Positions 16,825 to 25,202 of a stretch of 64,000 nucleotides of DNA are shown piece after piece. Position 1 is the stretch's first letter. Every line of letters begins with the position of its first letter. The stretch lies in NCBI GenBank assembly GCA_050331295.1, contig JBHJGZ010000008.1:1-64000 (forward strand), written 5' to 3'. Source of the stretch: Kuafuiihalomonas sp050331295. Its GTDB lineage: Bacteria > Myxococcota > Kuafuiibacteriia > Kuafuiibacteriales > Kuafuiibacteriaceae. The notes below the pieces were generated by a model. It saw only the letters and a program-made list of their open reading frames with translations, made no database searches and was not told the DNA's origin. The translations under genes and the position numbers were made by a program.

Positions 16825-18210
16825 ATGGCCATGGAACTTTACAATACGTTGACCCGACGCAAGGAGCCGTTCGAACCACTCGATCCGAAATGTGTACGTA
16901 TGTACGTATGCGGTCCAACCGTCTACAATCTAGCGCATATCGGCAACTTCCGACCGGCGGTAGTTTTTGACAGCCTGTACCGCGTCCTGAAGCGGCGCTA
17001 CCCGAAGGTCGTCTACGTCCGCAACATCACCGACGTCGACGACAAGATCATGAAGAAGGCCCGCGAGGAGGAGGTGCCCATCGAAGAAATCACCTCGCGT
17101 TACACCGCGGCGTACCACGAGGACTCCCAGGCTCTCAACATCCTGCGACCGGACGTCGAACCGCGTGCCACCGAGCATATCGAGGACATGATTCGGATGA
17201 TCGCGACTCTGCTCGAGCTGGGGCATGCCTACGAAGCGGCCGGTCACGTGTTGTTCGACGTAGCTTCCTATCGGGACTACGGTGCTCTATCGAGGCGAAC
17301 GCAAGAGGAGTTGCTGGCAGGGGCGCGTGTCGAAGTCGCCCCGTACAAGAAAGGTCCGGGTGATTTCGTGCTGTGGAAGCCATCGTCGGACGATCAGCCG
17401 GGTTGGGAGAGCCCGTGGGGCCGCGGTCGCCCCGGATGGCATCTGGAGTGCTCCGCCATGGCAGAAGCTCACCTCGGGCCGACCATCGACATCCATGGGG
17501 GTGGTATCGACTTGGCCTTCCCTCATCATGAAAACGAGATCGCTCAGTCTACCTGCGCCCACCGGGGTAAGACGTTTTCGCGATTCTGGCTTCACAACGG
17601 CTTTGTGAGCGTCGATCAGACCAAGATGTCGAAGTCGCTCGGCAACGTACAGCTTCTACGGGAGCTCCGCGAGGTCATGCCCCCGGAGGCCATTCGTTAT
17701 GCGTTGCTGAAGGCGCATTATCGCCAGCCATTGGACTGGAACGAAGAGACGGTGTCAGAAGCCATTCATTCAATGGATCGACTGTATCAAGCGCTGCGTG
17801 AACTTCAGGATGTCGCCATGACATCGAATGAAGCTGCCCCCGCGTTGGTTTCTGCTCTGGAGGACGACCTCAATACGCCTCGAGCGCTCTCGGAGCTCTT
17901 TCAGGTGGCGAAGGAGGCCAACACGGCCGTTGGTGCGGCGCAGCGAGGTCGGCTGAAGGGTGTGCTGCAAGCGTCCGCTGATCTGTTGGGACTTCTCCAG
18001 CTCACCCCCGAGGAATGGTTCATGGCGCAAGGGGGTGGCGCTTCCGATGTCGACCCGGCCCGAGTCGAGGAATTGATCCAGGCCCGCAGGGAAGCCCGGA
18101 GGCGCCGAGATTTTGCGGAAGCAGACCGGATCCGGGATGAAATTGCTTCGATGGGCGTCATCCTCGAAGATAAACCAGACGGGGGAACACAATGGAGACT
18201 TCAACGTTAG
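16825..18210 (+). CDS. cysS: Cysteinyl-tRNA synthetase
   Basis: A class I aminoacyl-tRNA synthetase of about 460 residues that charges tRNA-Cys. The zinc-binding YVCGPTVYN and HIGH-type signature NLAHIGNFRP are near the N-terminus, and KMSKSLGN is in the middle. WHLECSAMAEAHLG and DLAFPHHENEIAQS supply further zinc ligands typical of CysRS. Starts at 16813, 16825 or 16831 are all possible; MELYNTLT is the usual family beginning, so the real one is 16825 or 16831. The last 19 bases overlap the DUF971 gene. Confidence 0.96.
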   Translation: MAMELYNTLTRRKEPFEPLDPKCVRMYVCGPTVYNLAHIGNFRPAVVFDSLYRVLKRRYPKVVYVRNITDVDDKIMKKAREEEVPIEEITSRYTAAYHEDSQALNILRPDVEPRATEHIEDMIRMIATLLELGHAYEAAGHVLFDVASYRDYGALSRRTQEELLAGARVEVAPYKKGPGDFVLWKPSSDDQPGWESPWGRGRPGWHLECSAMAEAHLGPTIDIHGGGIDLAFPHHENEIAQSTCAHRGKTFSRFWLHNGFVSVDQTKMSKSLGNVQLLRELREVMPPEAIRYALLKAHYRQPLDWNEETVSEAIHSMDRLYQALRELQDVAMTSNEAAPALVSALEDDLNTPRALSELFQVAKEANTAVGAAQRGRLKGVLQASADLLGLLQLTPEEWFMAQGGGASDVDPARVEELIQARREARRRRDFAEADRIRDEIASMGVILEDKPDGGTQWRLQR

Positions 18211-18542
18211 GAGGCTCGGAGATGGAAAAGGCAGAGATGGAAAAGGCACGACCCACGGAAGTTCGATTCGACCGGGATAACGGGCGTGTGCTCATCAGTT
18301 GGGACGATGGCACGCGTCTTCAGTACCCTCTCGATGACCTTCACAACGCATGTCCGTCCGCGACTTGCCGCGGCCATACGCCGGGCGAAGTGGAACCGCC
18401 CAATCTGAAGGGCGCCCAGCTGATCAAGATTGAAGAGGTTGGCAACTACGCTCTGCGGTTCATCTGGGCACCTCCGGGATGCAATCACGGCATCTATACC
18501 TGGGACTATCTATCCGAAATCGGCCGGCCCGTCGTGGCGTGA
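18192..18542 (+). CDS. DUF971 (GBBH-like N-terminal domain) protein
   Basis: A 116-residue stand-alone DUF971 domain. The family shares the fold of the N-terminal domain of gamma-butyrobetaine hydroxylase and is also found joined to Mrp/ApbC-type Fe-S carriers; its own role is not established. Conserved features seen are LLISWDDG-like VLISWDDGTRL, HNACPSATCRGH with two Cys, and the C-terminal WAPPGCNHGIYTWDYL. It starts inside the end of cysS, with GGGGA before the ATG. The first 20 residues are not conserved-looking, so translation could start at Met11 or Met16. Confidence 0.8.
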   Translation: METSTLGGSEMEKAEMEKARPTEVRFDRDNGRVLISWDDGTRLQYPLDDLHNACPSATCRGHTPGEVEPPNLKGAQLIKIEEVGNYALRFIWAPPGCNHGIYTWDYLSEIGRPVVA

Positions 18543-18608
18543 AGCTGACGCGACGAGTCGCTCGGAGGCTGCATTGACCCTCCGCCGGCGCCTTGAGAAC
18601 GTGCGAGC

Positions 18609-20084
18609 ATGCCCAGCACTGCGGACCTGGAATCGCGCTTAGACCGGCTCGAAGCCACGCTCGAGCGCGTGGTCCAACTGCTCGAGACTCGCTCCACTCC
18701 ATTTACGCAATCCAGCCGGCACGCTCAGGCGGCCTTGTCTGAACTCTATGGTCAGGACGAACTGCAGGAGCGGATGTCGGAGCTCGTTCTGCGGCTGGGC
18801 GAGCCGGATACGTTGGAAGCCCTGACGCGGATCGGTGTCCTCTTGCCCAGCCTCGAGTATGCACTGCAGGCCGCCGCAGGAGGACCCGAGCTCCTCGAGG
18901 AGGGGCTCGAGATGGTTCGTGCGGAGTTCCAGCGCCGCGGGGTCGATGCGGCCGACCTCGATGCGCGGACGAGGGCGGCAGGGGACGCGTTGTCCATTCT
19001 CACCCAGCCCTCGACCTTGAAGGTGCTGGGGCGGCTCGCGTCCTCCCTGACCGGCGCAGTACCTCTTGCCGAAGCATTGGGTCGTGCGAGCGATGAGGTG
19101 CGTCGGGTCGAAGGCCCTGGATTCGAGCAAAGGCTCGAGGAGACCTTTTCGCTGCTGGTTCAGGCCGAGACCCTGGATAGTCTCGGCCGGATCGCGGCCC
19201 TCGCCCCTCAGATCGAGTATGCCGTGAACGCACTCGCGGCGGGACCGGAACTGCTCGAGGAGGGCATGGCCATGGTCCAGGAGAAGCTCCAGCGGGAAGG
19301 AGCGGATGCGGCGGAACTTCAGCTTCGGGTGCGCGCGGCGACCGACGCGGTCATGGCGTGCTCGAGTCCCGCAGCACTCCGTGCCCTTTCGCAGATCGGC
19401 GCGGCGGGTTCGGCCTTGACGCCTTTCGTTCGAGCGGCGGCTCGGACCGGACGTATGCTGTCCACCTACGAGGGCCAAGACGCCCTCACCGATCGCCTGG
19501 CCGAATCGTTCCTGCGCATCGCAGAACCCGAGACGCTGGATGCGCTGACCCGCGTTGCCTGTCTGACGCCGCAGATCGAGTTTGCGGTGAATGCCTTGGC
19601 GGCGGGTCCGGAGATCCTCGAAGAGGTGATGGAGCAAGTCCGAACGGCGGGAGCGAAGAGTGGGCTCACGCCCCACGATATCAATCGACGGGTTCAGACC
19701 GGGCTGGAGGCGCTGACCGCCCTGAGCGACCCGACCGTGTTGAAGGCCTTGGGCAAGGTGGATGTTCCGGGAATGCTCGAGTTCACCGAGGTGATCGCGC
19801 GGCCCGCCAACAAGGAGGCCCTTCTGAAGCTGGTGGATTTGGCGCCGGCACTGGAACGACCGCTCTCCGCACTGCCGGTGCAACCCAATACCCTGGATAT
19901 CCTCCGAGCCGTGAACGAGGCGGTCGAAGAGGTCTCCACTCAGAAGAGGTCCATCGGTCTCTTCGGACTTCTCTCCGCCATCCGAGATCCAAACGTGCAG
20001 CGGGCGCTCGGCTTTTTCTTGTCCGTGGCCGAACGGGTGGGTGAGCATCTCGATGAGCGTCCAAAGCTAAACGCTGGGACGTGA
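18609..20084 (+). CDS. DUF1641-containing protein built of three helical repeats
   Basis: A 491-residue, mostly helical protein. After a short coiled coil (about 5-28) come three related units of about 120 residues. Their cores lie at about 65-106, 185-226 and 306-347, each with TL(E/D)xL...(P)xxEYAxxAxAxGPE(L/I)LEE. The C-terminus (about 450-480, GLLSAIRDPNVQRALGFFLSVAE) matches the short DUF1641 motif. DUF1641 proteins such as Bacillus YrhD lie beside formate dehydrogenase or other redox genes, but their function is unknown. Here a small [2Fe-2S] ferredoxin follows 49 bp later. No TM segment or signal peptide is seen. Confidence 0.75.
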   Translation: MPSTADLESRLDRLEATLERVVQLLETRSTPFTQSSRHAQAALSELYGQDELQERMSELVLRLGEPDTLEALTRIGVLLPSLEYALQAAAGGPELLEEGLEMVRAEFQRRGVDAADLDARTRAAGDALSILTQPSTLKVLGRLASSLTGAVPLAEALGRASDEVRRVEGPGFEQRLEETFSLLVQAETLDSLGRIAALAPQIEYAVNALAAGPELLEEGMAMVQEKLQREGADAAELQLRVRAATDAVMACSSPAALRALSQIGAAGSALTPFVRAAARTGRMLSTYEGQDALTDRLAESFLRIAEPETLDALTRVACLTPQIEFAVNALAAGPEILEEVMEQVRTAGAKSGLTPHDINRRVQTGLEALTALSDPTVLKALGKVDVPGMLEFTEVIARPANKEALLKLVDLAPALERPLSALPVQPNTLDILRAVNEAVEEVSTQKRSIGLFGLLSAIRDPNVQRALGFFLSVAERVGEHLDERPKLNAGT

Positions 20085-20133
20085 CCCAGCTGGGCGCTGA
20101 GAAGCGGCATGAACCCGCTTTGAACGAGCGTTG

Positions 20134-20421
20134 ATGAAACTTTACATCTGTACGGGCAAACACTGTCGAAAACGGTTGAAGGAAGTCGAGGCCGCGCTGT
20201 CCGCGGTGCGGGACGAGATCGAGGTGTGTCGGGTGGGCTGCCAAAAGATCTGCGATGGGCCGGTCTTTGGCGTTCAATCGGAGAGCTCCTTGGAGTGGTT
20301 CCGGAGCGTCGATTCCATCAAGAGCCGGGACGCGTTGGTTCAACTCATCCAGACCGGCGAAACCAAGAAGCCGCTTCGAAAACGACGGGTCAAAGATCGT
20401 CGAGACCGTCTTCGAGGCTGA
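20134..20421 (+). CDS. Thioredoxin-like [2Fe-2S] ferredoxin
   Basis: A 95-residue protein with the layout of thioredoxin-fold [2Fe-2S] ferredoxins. Cys6 and Cys11 (YICTGKHC) are followed by Cys32 and Cys36 (VCRVGCQKIC) and then GPVFGV. The same pattern occurs in NuoE-type domains and in stand-alone Shethna-type ferredoxins. The C-terminal 25 residues are strongly basic (KKPLRKRRVKDRRDRLRG), which could bind an acidic partner or nucleic acid. The ATG at 20134 follows a TTG. It lies downstream of the DUF1641 protein and may be its electron partner; that is inference. Confidence 0.72.
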   Translation: MKLYICTGKHCRKRLKEVEAALSAVRDEIEVCRVGCQKICDGPVFGVQSESSLEWFRSVDSIKSRDALVQLIQTGETKKPLRKRRVKDRRDRLRG

Positions 20422-20437
20422 GTCACGTGGGTGGGTG

Positions 20438-21796
20438 CTACGGAAACGTGAGGCGCGACAACTCGCCGGTAATGATATCGGCGAGGTAGATGTCCCCCGT
20501 GACCGGGTCGACCGCCAGGGGTACGGGATGGCGGAACTGGCCCTCGGTTTCAGCTCTCCTGCGGACCAGAAGTCGTCGGTCGGATTGGAGGGCCGCCCCT
20601 CCAATGTTGGTCACGGATACGAGTTCCAGGCCTTTCCCGGGGCTCAGTGTCGTGGTTCCGCTTTCGCCAAACATCGCAACCACGAAGCTCGCGGCGCCTG
20701 CCACGCTTTCAGGAATGGGGCCCCCGCCGGGGTGGTACGCCACCTCGGTGGGAGCGCGAGGTGGGCTGATCGTATCGAAGACGGCGGTTCGGCCTCCTCC
20801 GAGGGCGGCGCGGGTATGAAGGTCCTCGAAGGCGAGCCAGCTGTCGGCGTCGTCGTCGCCGACGTTTCCGAGGTCCAGCTGGGCGGGGGGCCCGGACTCG
20901 GGGAACAACCGAATCAGCCAGCCGCGGTCGGTTTCGGTGTTTCCGTTTTCGTAAGCGACGATGGTTGGACGCGCATCTACGGTCGAAGGCAGGAGCACGA
21001 ACCCGTAGACGTTCCGAACGCCGATGGCGTGGGTGCTCGGCGCCTCCGGCCACGGTCGGTCTCCAGCAGGGGACGAGCCATCGCGCTTCAGAAGTTGCAG
21101 GGTCCCGGGTGAGGTCGTCGGATCTCTCGCGTTGCGGAAGCGGTTGGCATCGCCAACCGCGACCAAAATGTGGGGCTGATCCTCGACCATGAGCCCCACG
21201 CCGTTTTGGATCTGGTGGGCCTGGCCGGTGGCTTCGGGAAATCGGATGATGTCCACTGGTGCGGTGGCGGACAGCCCATTGGCGGTACGTTCGAGCGTCA
21301 GCCGACGGATGATGTTGATGCCTCGGTCGTCCTCGTCTCGTTGAAACGTCACGAACAGGTCGCGACGTTCTTCCTGTTCGGCATCCAAGTCGAAATCGAC
21401 TCCAAAGAACATCCCCGTCAGACCCGCCTCGTCTTCGACGTCGAGGTCTCCCAGGTCGTGAAGCGGAGTAACTGCCGCCTCGAACCCGTTGCTCGTCCTC
21501 TGGAAGACTTCGATCACGCCTCGGAGCTGAGCGACGAGCAGGAACTCGCCGTCGGGAGTGATCGCCATTCGGGACGGAAAGGCGAGGCCACAGTCGACGA
21601 CCTCGAGGGTTGCTTGATCCGAAAACTCCGGAACGACCTCGTAACCGGAGTCGGGTAGGACGTCGCAGGCGACCTTCGAGCGTTGAGATGGATCGTCGAC
21701 GAGGTCTTCGAGATCGTCACTGGTCCCGCATCCGTGGACGGCAAGTTGAAACAGGAACAACGCGGAGTACAGCGCAGGCCATAGGATTCGCATCAT
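20438..21796 (-). CDS. PQQ-type sugar dehydrogenase-like beta-propeller lipoprotein
   Basis: A protein of about 452 residues. The N-terminus (MMRILWPALYSALFLFQLAVHGCG) looks like a lipoprotein signal with the anchoring Cys in VHGC. The rest resembles soluble glucose/sorbosone dehydrogenases: FPSRMAITPDGEFLLVAQLRG, AGLTGMFFGVDFD, and HAIGVRNVYGF, the last corresponding to the G(x)RN motif. These enzymes oxidise sugars with PQQ; substrate and cofactor are unproven here. GAGG spacing favours the ATG at 21796, with one at 21802 also possible. It is convergent with the ferredoxin gene and divergent from the DUF763 gene. Confidence 0.72.
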   Translation of the reverse strand: MMRILWPALYSALFLFQLAVHGCGTSDDLEDLVDDPSQRSKVACDVLPDSGYEVVPEFSDQATLEVVDCGLAFPSRMAITPDGEFLLVAQLRGVIEVFQRTSNGFEAAVTPLHDLGDLDVEDEAGLTGMFFGVDFDLDAEQEERRDLFVTFQRDEDDRGINIIRRLTLERTANGLSATAPVDIIRFPEATGQAHQIQNGVGLMVEDQPHILVAVGDANRFRNARDPTTSPGTLQLLKRDGSSPAGDRPWPEAPSTHAIGVRNVYGFVLLPSTVDARPTIVAYENGNTETDRGWLIRLFPESGPPAQLDLGNVGDDDADSWLAFEDLHTRAALGGGRTAVFDTISPPRAPTEVAYHPGGGPIPESVAGAASFVVAMFGESGTTTLSPGKGLELVSVTNIGGAALQSDRRLLVRRRAETEGQFRHPVPLAVDPVTGDIYLADIITGELSRLTFP

Positions 21797-21802
21797 GTTC
21801 AT

Positions 21803-21833
21803 CGCCTCGTGGCGTCCACGCCGTAATGAGGCG
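21803..21833. promoter_or_regulatory. Nested inverted repeat in a divergent promoter gap
   Basis: CGCCTC (21803-21808) pairs with GAGGCG (21828-21833), enclosing a second symmetric element, GGCGT-CC-ACGCC (21811-21822). It lies between the divergent PQQ-type and DUF763 genes and covers the ribosome-binding site of the former. It could be an operator or an mRNA hairpin; no regulator is adjacent. Confidence 0.35.
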
Positions 21834-21878
21834 TTTGTGCGGAAGCAAGCCGTAGCTCGCATTGCGTCGACGGTGAGG

Positions 21879-23450
21879 ATGGTTCTCCCTCATCGAACAC
21901 CGGTGAACCGTAGCTTTTGGCGGTTGCCAGCGGTCCAGGAAAGCGATCTTCTTCCCTTCGACTTGGCCCCGCGACCCACCGGAACTGCAGACTTACCACT
22001 TCATGCGGGCCGTGTTCCCCGGTGGCTGGCACAACGAATGGCCCGGCTCGGAAACATCGTGCTCGAGGCGTTGGTCCTCCAAGACGGCACCGACGGTGTG
22101 CTCGAACGGCTTTCCCATCCATTTTGGTTTCAGGCGCTGGGCAACGTCATGGGGATGGACTGGCACTCCTCCGGCATCACGACTTCGGTTCTGGGGGCGT
22201 TGAAGCGAGGCATCGCAGGTAGCGAATCCGAGCTAGGTCTTTGGATCTGCGGCGGTCGCGGAAAGGCTAGTCTGAAGACGCCGAGCGAACTGCGTGCCAT
22301 GGCCGGGCGGACAGGTCTGGATGGCGAAAGCCTGGTGTCCACGTCGAGGCTGGTCGCCAAAGTCGACAACGCCGCAGTGCAGGATGGATTTCAGATCTAC
22401 ATTCACGGCTTCATCGTGGACCGAGGAGGCGGTTGGACGGTCGTGCAACAGGGACTCTCGCCGAGCCTCGGTACGGCACGGCGATACCACTGGACTCACC
22501 GAGGACTGAGGAGCTTCGTCGACGAACCGCACCGAGCGATCGAGGGGAGTTCGGTCGGTACGGTGCTCAATCTCACCGACCGAAACGCCGACACCACCCG
22601 CGACACCATTCTCGACCTGGTGAAAGACGGCTACTCGGCCTTTTTGGATTCGATTCGTCAGGCTCGAAGATTGGCGCCGCGCCTGAGTCTGCCTGCACGT
22701 CACGATGTTCGATCCGAAGATGTGGTTCCGCATCGACTCGCGGCTGCGTTCGAGGCTGGACAGGATGCCTCGAACTTCGAAGAGCTTCTCCTCACTCCTG
22801 GATTGGGCCCTCGGGCGTTGGGTTCGTTGGCCCTCATCGCCGAAACCTTGCACGGGCGCCCAGCTCGATTTTCCGACCCGGCCCGATTCTCATTCGCTCA
22901 TGGAGGCAAGGATGGGCATCCGTTTCCGGTTCAAACCGCGGTCTATGACGAAACCTTGCGGGTGCTCCGACGGGCGGTGGAACGCGCGAAGCTCGGCCGT
23001 GACGAACAGATGGAGGCGCTTCGCCGCTTGGACCGAGAGGCTCGTCGAGTCGAGGCGATCCTCGCGCGGCCCGAGTCTGGAGTGGGGCCTCACACGGTCC
23101 GATGGTTCATCGAGAGGCAGCTCAGGGCCAGTCCACGTCTCGGCGGGCGTATCGCGAGCGGTAAGGCATCATCGAAGCCTCGTCAGCTCGTCCTCGGGTT
23201 GCGGCCGGCCGGAACAAGTGGCCGAAACGATTCAGGCGAAGGCGATGGTCGACATCCAGGCCAATCCCACGAGGACGGAGAATGCGCCGGCGGCCATCAA
23301 GGACCGAGGAACCCACGCGGGTCTACGGATCATGGATGCAGCCATGAAGGCGAAGGCGGTCATGGCCACGATTCCACCGAGCAGGTACGCGCAGAGATAA
23401 GCGAGGCCCGCTTCGACGCCGAATCCCAGAGCTGGAAGCGCTCCGAATAG
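21879..23450 (+). CDS. DUF763 protein
   Basis: A protein of about 523 residues belonging to DUF763, a family of unknown function common in archaea and scattered in bacteria. Family blocks are clear: TGTADLPLHAGRVPRWL, LSHPFWFQALGNVMGMDWHSSGITTSV, GRGKASLKTPSE, and AKVDNAAVQDGFQIYIHGFI. The stretch VVQQGLSP...ARRYHW is also present. An upstream in-frame start at 21795 would overlap the divergent gene, so 21879 is used. The final 70-odd residues are low-complexity and lie antisense to the nickel permease gene (219-bp overlap). The natural C-terminus may therefore be earlier, or a frameshift may have removed the true stop. Confidence 0.75.
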   Translation: MVLPHRTPVNRSFWRLPAVQESDLLPFDLAPRPTGTADLPLHAGRVPRWLAQRMARLGNIVLEALVLQDGTDGVLERLSHPFWFQALGNVMGMDWHSSGITTSVLGALKRGIAGSESELGLWICGGRGKASLKTPSELRAMAGRTGLDGESLVSTSRLVAKVDNAAVQDGFQIYIHGFIVDRGGGWTVVQQGLSPSLGTARRYHWTHRGLRSFVDEPHRAIEGSSVGTVLNLTDRNADTTRDTILDLVKDGYSAFLDSIRQARRLAPRLSLPARHDVRSEDVVPHRLAAAFEAGQDASNFEELLLTPGLGPRALGSLALIAETLHGRPARFSDPARFSFAHGGKDGHPFPVQTAVYDETLRVLRRAVERAKLGRDEQMEALRRLDREARRVEAILARPESGVGPHTVRWFIERQLRASPRLGGRIASGKASSKPRQLVLGLRPAGTSGRNDSGEGDGRHPGQSHEDGECAGGHQGPRNPRGSTDHGCSHEGEGGHGHDSTEQVRAEISEARFDAESQSWKRSE

Positions 23451-24011
23451 GTGGCCGAGTCCGGCCAGGCCGTGAATGAAGCCAAACCCGAAGGTCGAGT
23501 GGTGGTGTGCGATATGGCGGCCGCGTTCGGAATGGGCGGGGTCGTCGACCGTTTCATCGTTGAAATGAACATGGGGATGGCTGTGAACCGAATGATCTCC
23601 GTGGTCATGGCGATGCGTGTGGACCACGACGCGCATTCCCTTTCTCATCGCCCAGATTCCAACCGCGACCAGAAGAGCCCCCACGAACAACTCGGCCCCG
23701 TGAGAGATCCATTCGATGTCCACCACCTGTCGGACTGCAACGAAAACCAGACCCAGAAGAACGACGCCCAACCCATGACCCAGGCCCCAGAACAGGCCGA
23801 TGCGAACCGCCTGTCGGGGTCGATCGACGGCGAAAGGGAGCACGGCTGCCAGGTGGTCGGGACCCGTGAAAACGTGGACCGTGCCGGCCACCAAACCTGC
23901 CATCACGCCCGCGAATGGCCCGAGCGTTTCGAGCCAGGTTTCGGGGTGCGGATCGTGGCCGGGGTGAGCTGCTGCGAGAATGGCCAATAGCCAGAGAGAG
24001 GTGGTGGTCAC
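23232..24011 (-). CDS. UreH/NicO-like nickel permease with His-rich loop
   Basis: A 259-residue, about six-TM protein. The motif HVFTGPDHLAAVLPFA followed by GLFWGLGHGLGVVLLG is typical of the UreH/NicO-like transporters that accompany urease and hydrogenase genes. A loop at about 145-185 is very His-rich (HTHRHDHGDHSVHSHPHVH), fitting metal binding. It supplies Ni2+ for the hydrogenase; specificity for nickel rather than cobalt is inferred from context. The GTG at 24011 is chosen because it gives a GTGA overlap with hypB. It is the last gene of the hydrogenase unit and overlaps the 3' end of the convergent DUF763 gene. Confidence 0.82.
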   Translation of the reverse strand: MTTTSLWLLAILAAAHPGHDPHPETWLETLGPFAGVMAGLVAGTVHVFTGPDHLAAVLPFAVDRPRQAVRIGLFWGLGHGLGVVLLGLVFVAVRQVVDIEWISHGAELFVGALLVAVGIWAMRKGMRVVVHTHRHDHGDHSVHSHPHVHFNDETVDDPAHSERGRHIAHHHSTFGFGFIHGLAGLGHLFGALPALGFGVEAGLAYLCAYLLGGIVAMTAFAFMAASMIRRPAWVPRSLMAAGAFSVLVGLAWMSTIAFA

Positions 24012-24868
24012 GAATGATCCTGCCCGGTGAGGCGTGTTTCGAGCCAGGCATACCAGGCGTCCAGGCCTTCGCCAGAGCGGCACGAGAGCGACAAGATGTC
24101 TGCAGTGGGATTGACGTCCCTCAAGGCGTCCACGGCCCGGGACGAATCGAAATCGAGGTGGGGGAGAAGGTCGACTTTGGTCAGCAGGACCAGATCAGCG
24201 GCCCGGAACATATGGGCGTATTTGAGAGGCTTGTCTTCGCCTTCGGTGACCGAAAAGAGCACGACCCGCGCTGCTTCTCCCAAATCGAACAGGGCGGGGC
24301 ACACGAGATTTCCGACGTTCTCGATGAAGAGCACCGAGCCGAAGGAAGGCGCGAGCTGTTCGAGCCCGTGCCACACCATGTTGGCCTCGAGATGACAGCC
24401 TTGCCCCGTGTTGATCTGAACCACCGGCGCACCGGCTGCCCTGATGCGTTCAGCGTCGAAGGGTGTCTCTTGGTCCCCCTCGAGAACCGCGGTCGGTCGT
24501 CGGATCTCGCGAATGGTTCGTTCCAAGAGAGTTGTCTTTCCGGAGCCGGGTGAACTCATCAGGTTCACCGCGAACATCTCGCGACCTGAAAGCCAGGTGC
24601 GGTTTCGCTCGGCCAACCTGCGGTTCTTTTCGAAAACTTGTGCTTCGATCTGCTCGACCGTCGAACCTCCCGTGCGGGGGTGCGTATCGGAGGCTATGGG
24701 CGGACCGTGGGTGTGGTCGTGCCTGTGAGTGGAATGGGTGTGATCCTTCCCCGGTTCGGGATGGGCATGCCGAATGACGGTCCCGTCGGCCAGGACGTGC
24801 ACATGCTCTTCGTGCGAACCTGAGATCGTGGTCTGGTTGCCGTCGGAGCATCCACACACGCCACACAT
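24008..24868 (-). CDS. hypB: Hydrogenase nickel incorporation GTPase HypB
   Basis: A 286-residue HypB. It starts with MCGVCGC, the N-terminal high-affinity nickel site (CxxCGC), then a His-rich nickel store (about 20-55). The GTPase domain has P-loop MSSPGSGKTTLLE and TKVDLLPHL as the G4 motif. GQGCHLEANMV contains the metal-binding Cys-His of the G domain. With HypA it inserts Ni into the large subunit after the Fe(CN)2CO group is in place. It begins 1 bp after the hypA stop and overlaps the permease gene. Confidence 0.97.
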   Translation of the reverse strand: MCGVCGCSDGNQTTISGSHEEHVHVLADGTVIRHAHPEPGKDHTHSTHRHDHTHGPPIASDTHPRTGGSTVEQIEAQVFEKNRRLAERNRTWLSGREMFAVNLMSSPGSGKTTLLERTIREIRRPTAVLEGDQETPFDAERIRAAGAPVVQINTGQGCHLEANMVWHGLEQLAPSFGSVLFIENVGNLVCPALFDLGEAARVVLFSVTEGEDKPLKYAHMFRAADLVLLTKVDLLPHLDFDSSRAVDALRDVNPTADILSLSCRSGEGLDAWYAWLETRLTGQDHS

Positions 24869-24869
24869 C

Positions 24870-25202
24870 TCAACGCACCTCCATTTCTTTCACCAAGAGC
24901 TCTTCGCCCTGTTCGATTCGGAGGCGGCCTTTCTCGGGACATGGACAACGACCCATCCAGCTTTGGAGGGTGATGGCCTTTCCGCAGCTCTCGCACGCAG
25001 CTCGACCCTCCACCTCGTCGATCTCGAGCACTGCGCCATGGAGGTTGGTTCCCGGCGTGCAGAGCTCGAAGCAGAACCGAACCGATTGAGCCTCGATGCC
25101 CGACAGCTTTCCGATGCGGACCCGGACTCGGGTGACCCTCCGACCCGCAGCTTGCTTGTCGACGATGGCCACGATGTTTTGTGTGATGGACAATTCATGC
25201 AT
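24870..25202 (-). CDS. hypA: Hydrogenase nickel metallochaperone HypA
   Basis: A 110-residue HypA. MHELSITQNIV supplies the N-terminal nickel-binding Met-His. The zinc site is CESCGK...CPCPEKG, with its second half reading CPCP rather than CPxC, a common variant. RVTRVRVRIGKLSGIEAQSVRFCFEL is a typical core. The ATG at 25202 overlaps the hypE stop as TAATG, which fixes the start. It transfers Ni to the hydrogenase precursor together with HypB. Confidence 0.95.
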   Translation of the reverse strand: MHELSITQNIVAIVDKQAAGRRVTRVRVRIGKLSGIEAQSVRFCFELCTPGTNLHGAVLEIDEVEGRAACESCGKAITLQSWMGRCPCPEKGRLRIEQGEELLVKEMEVR

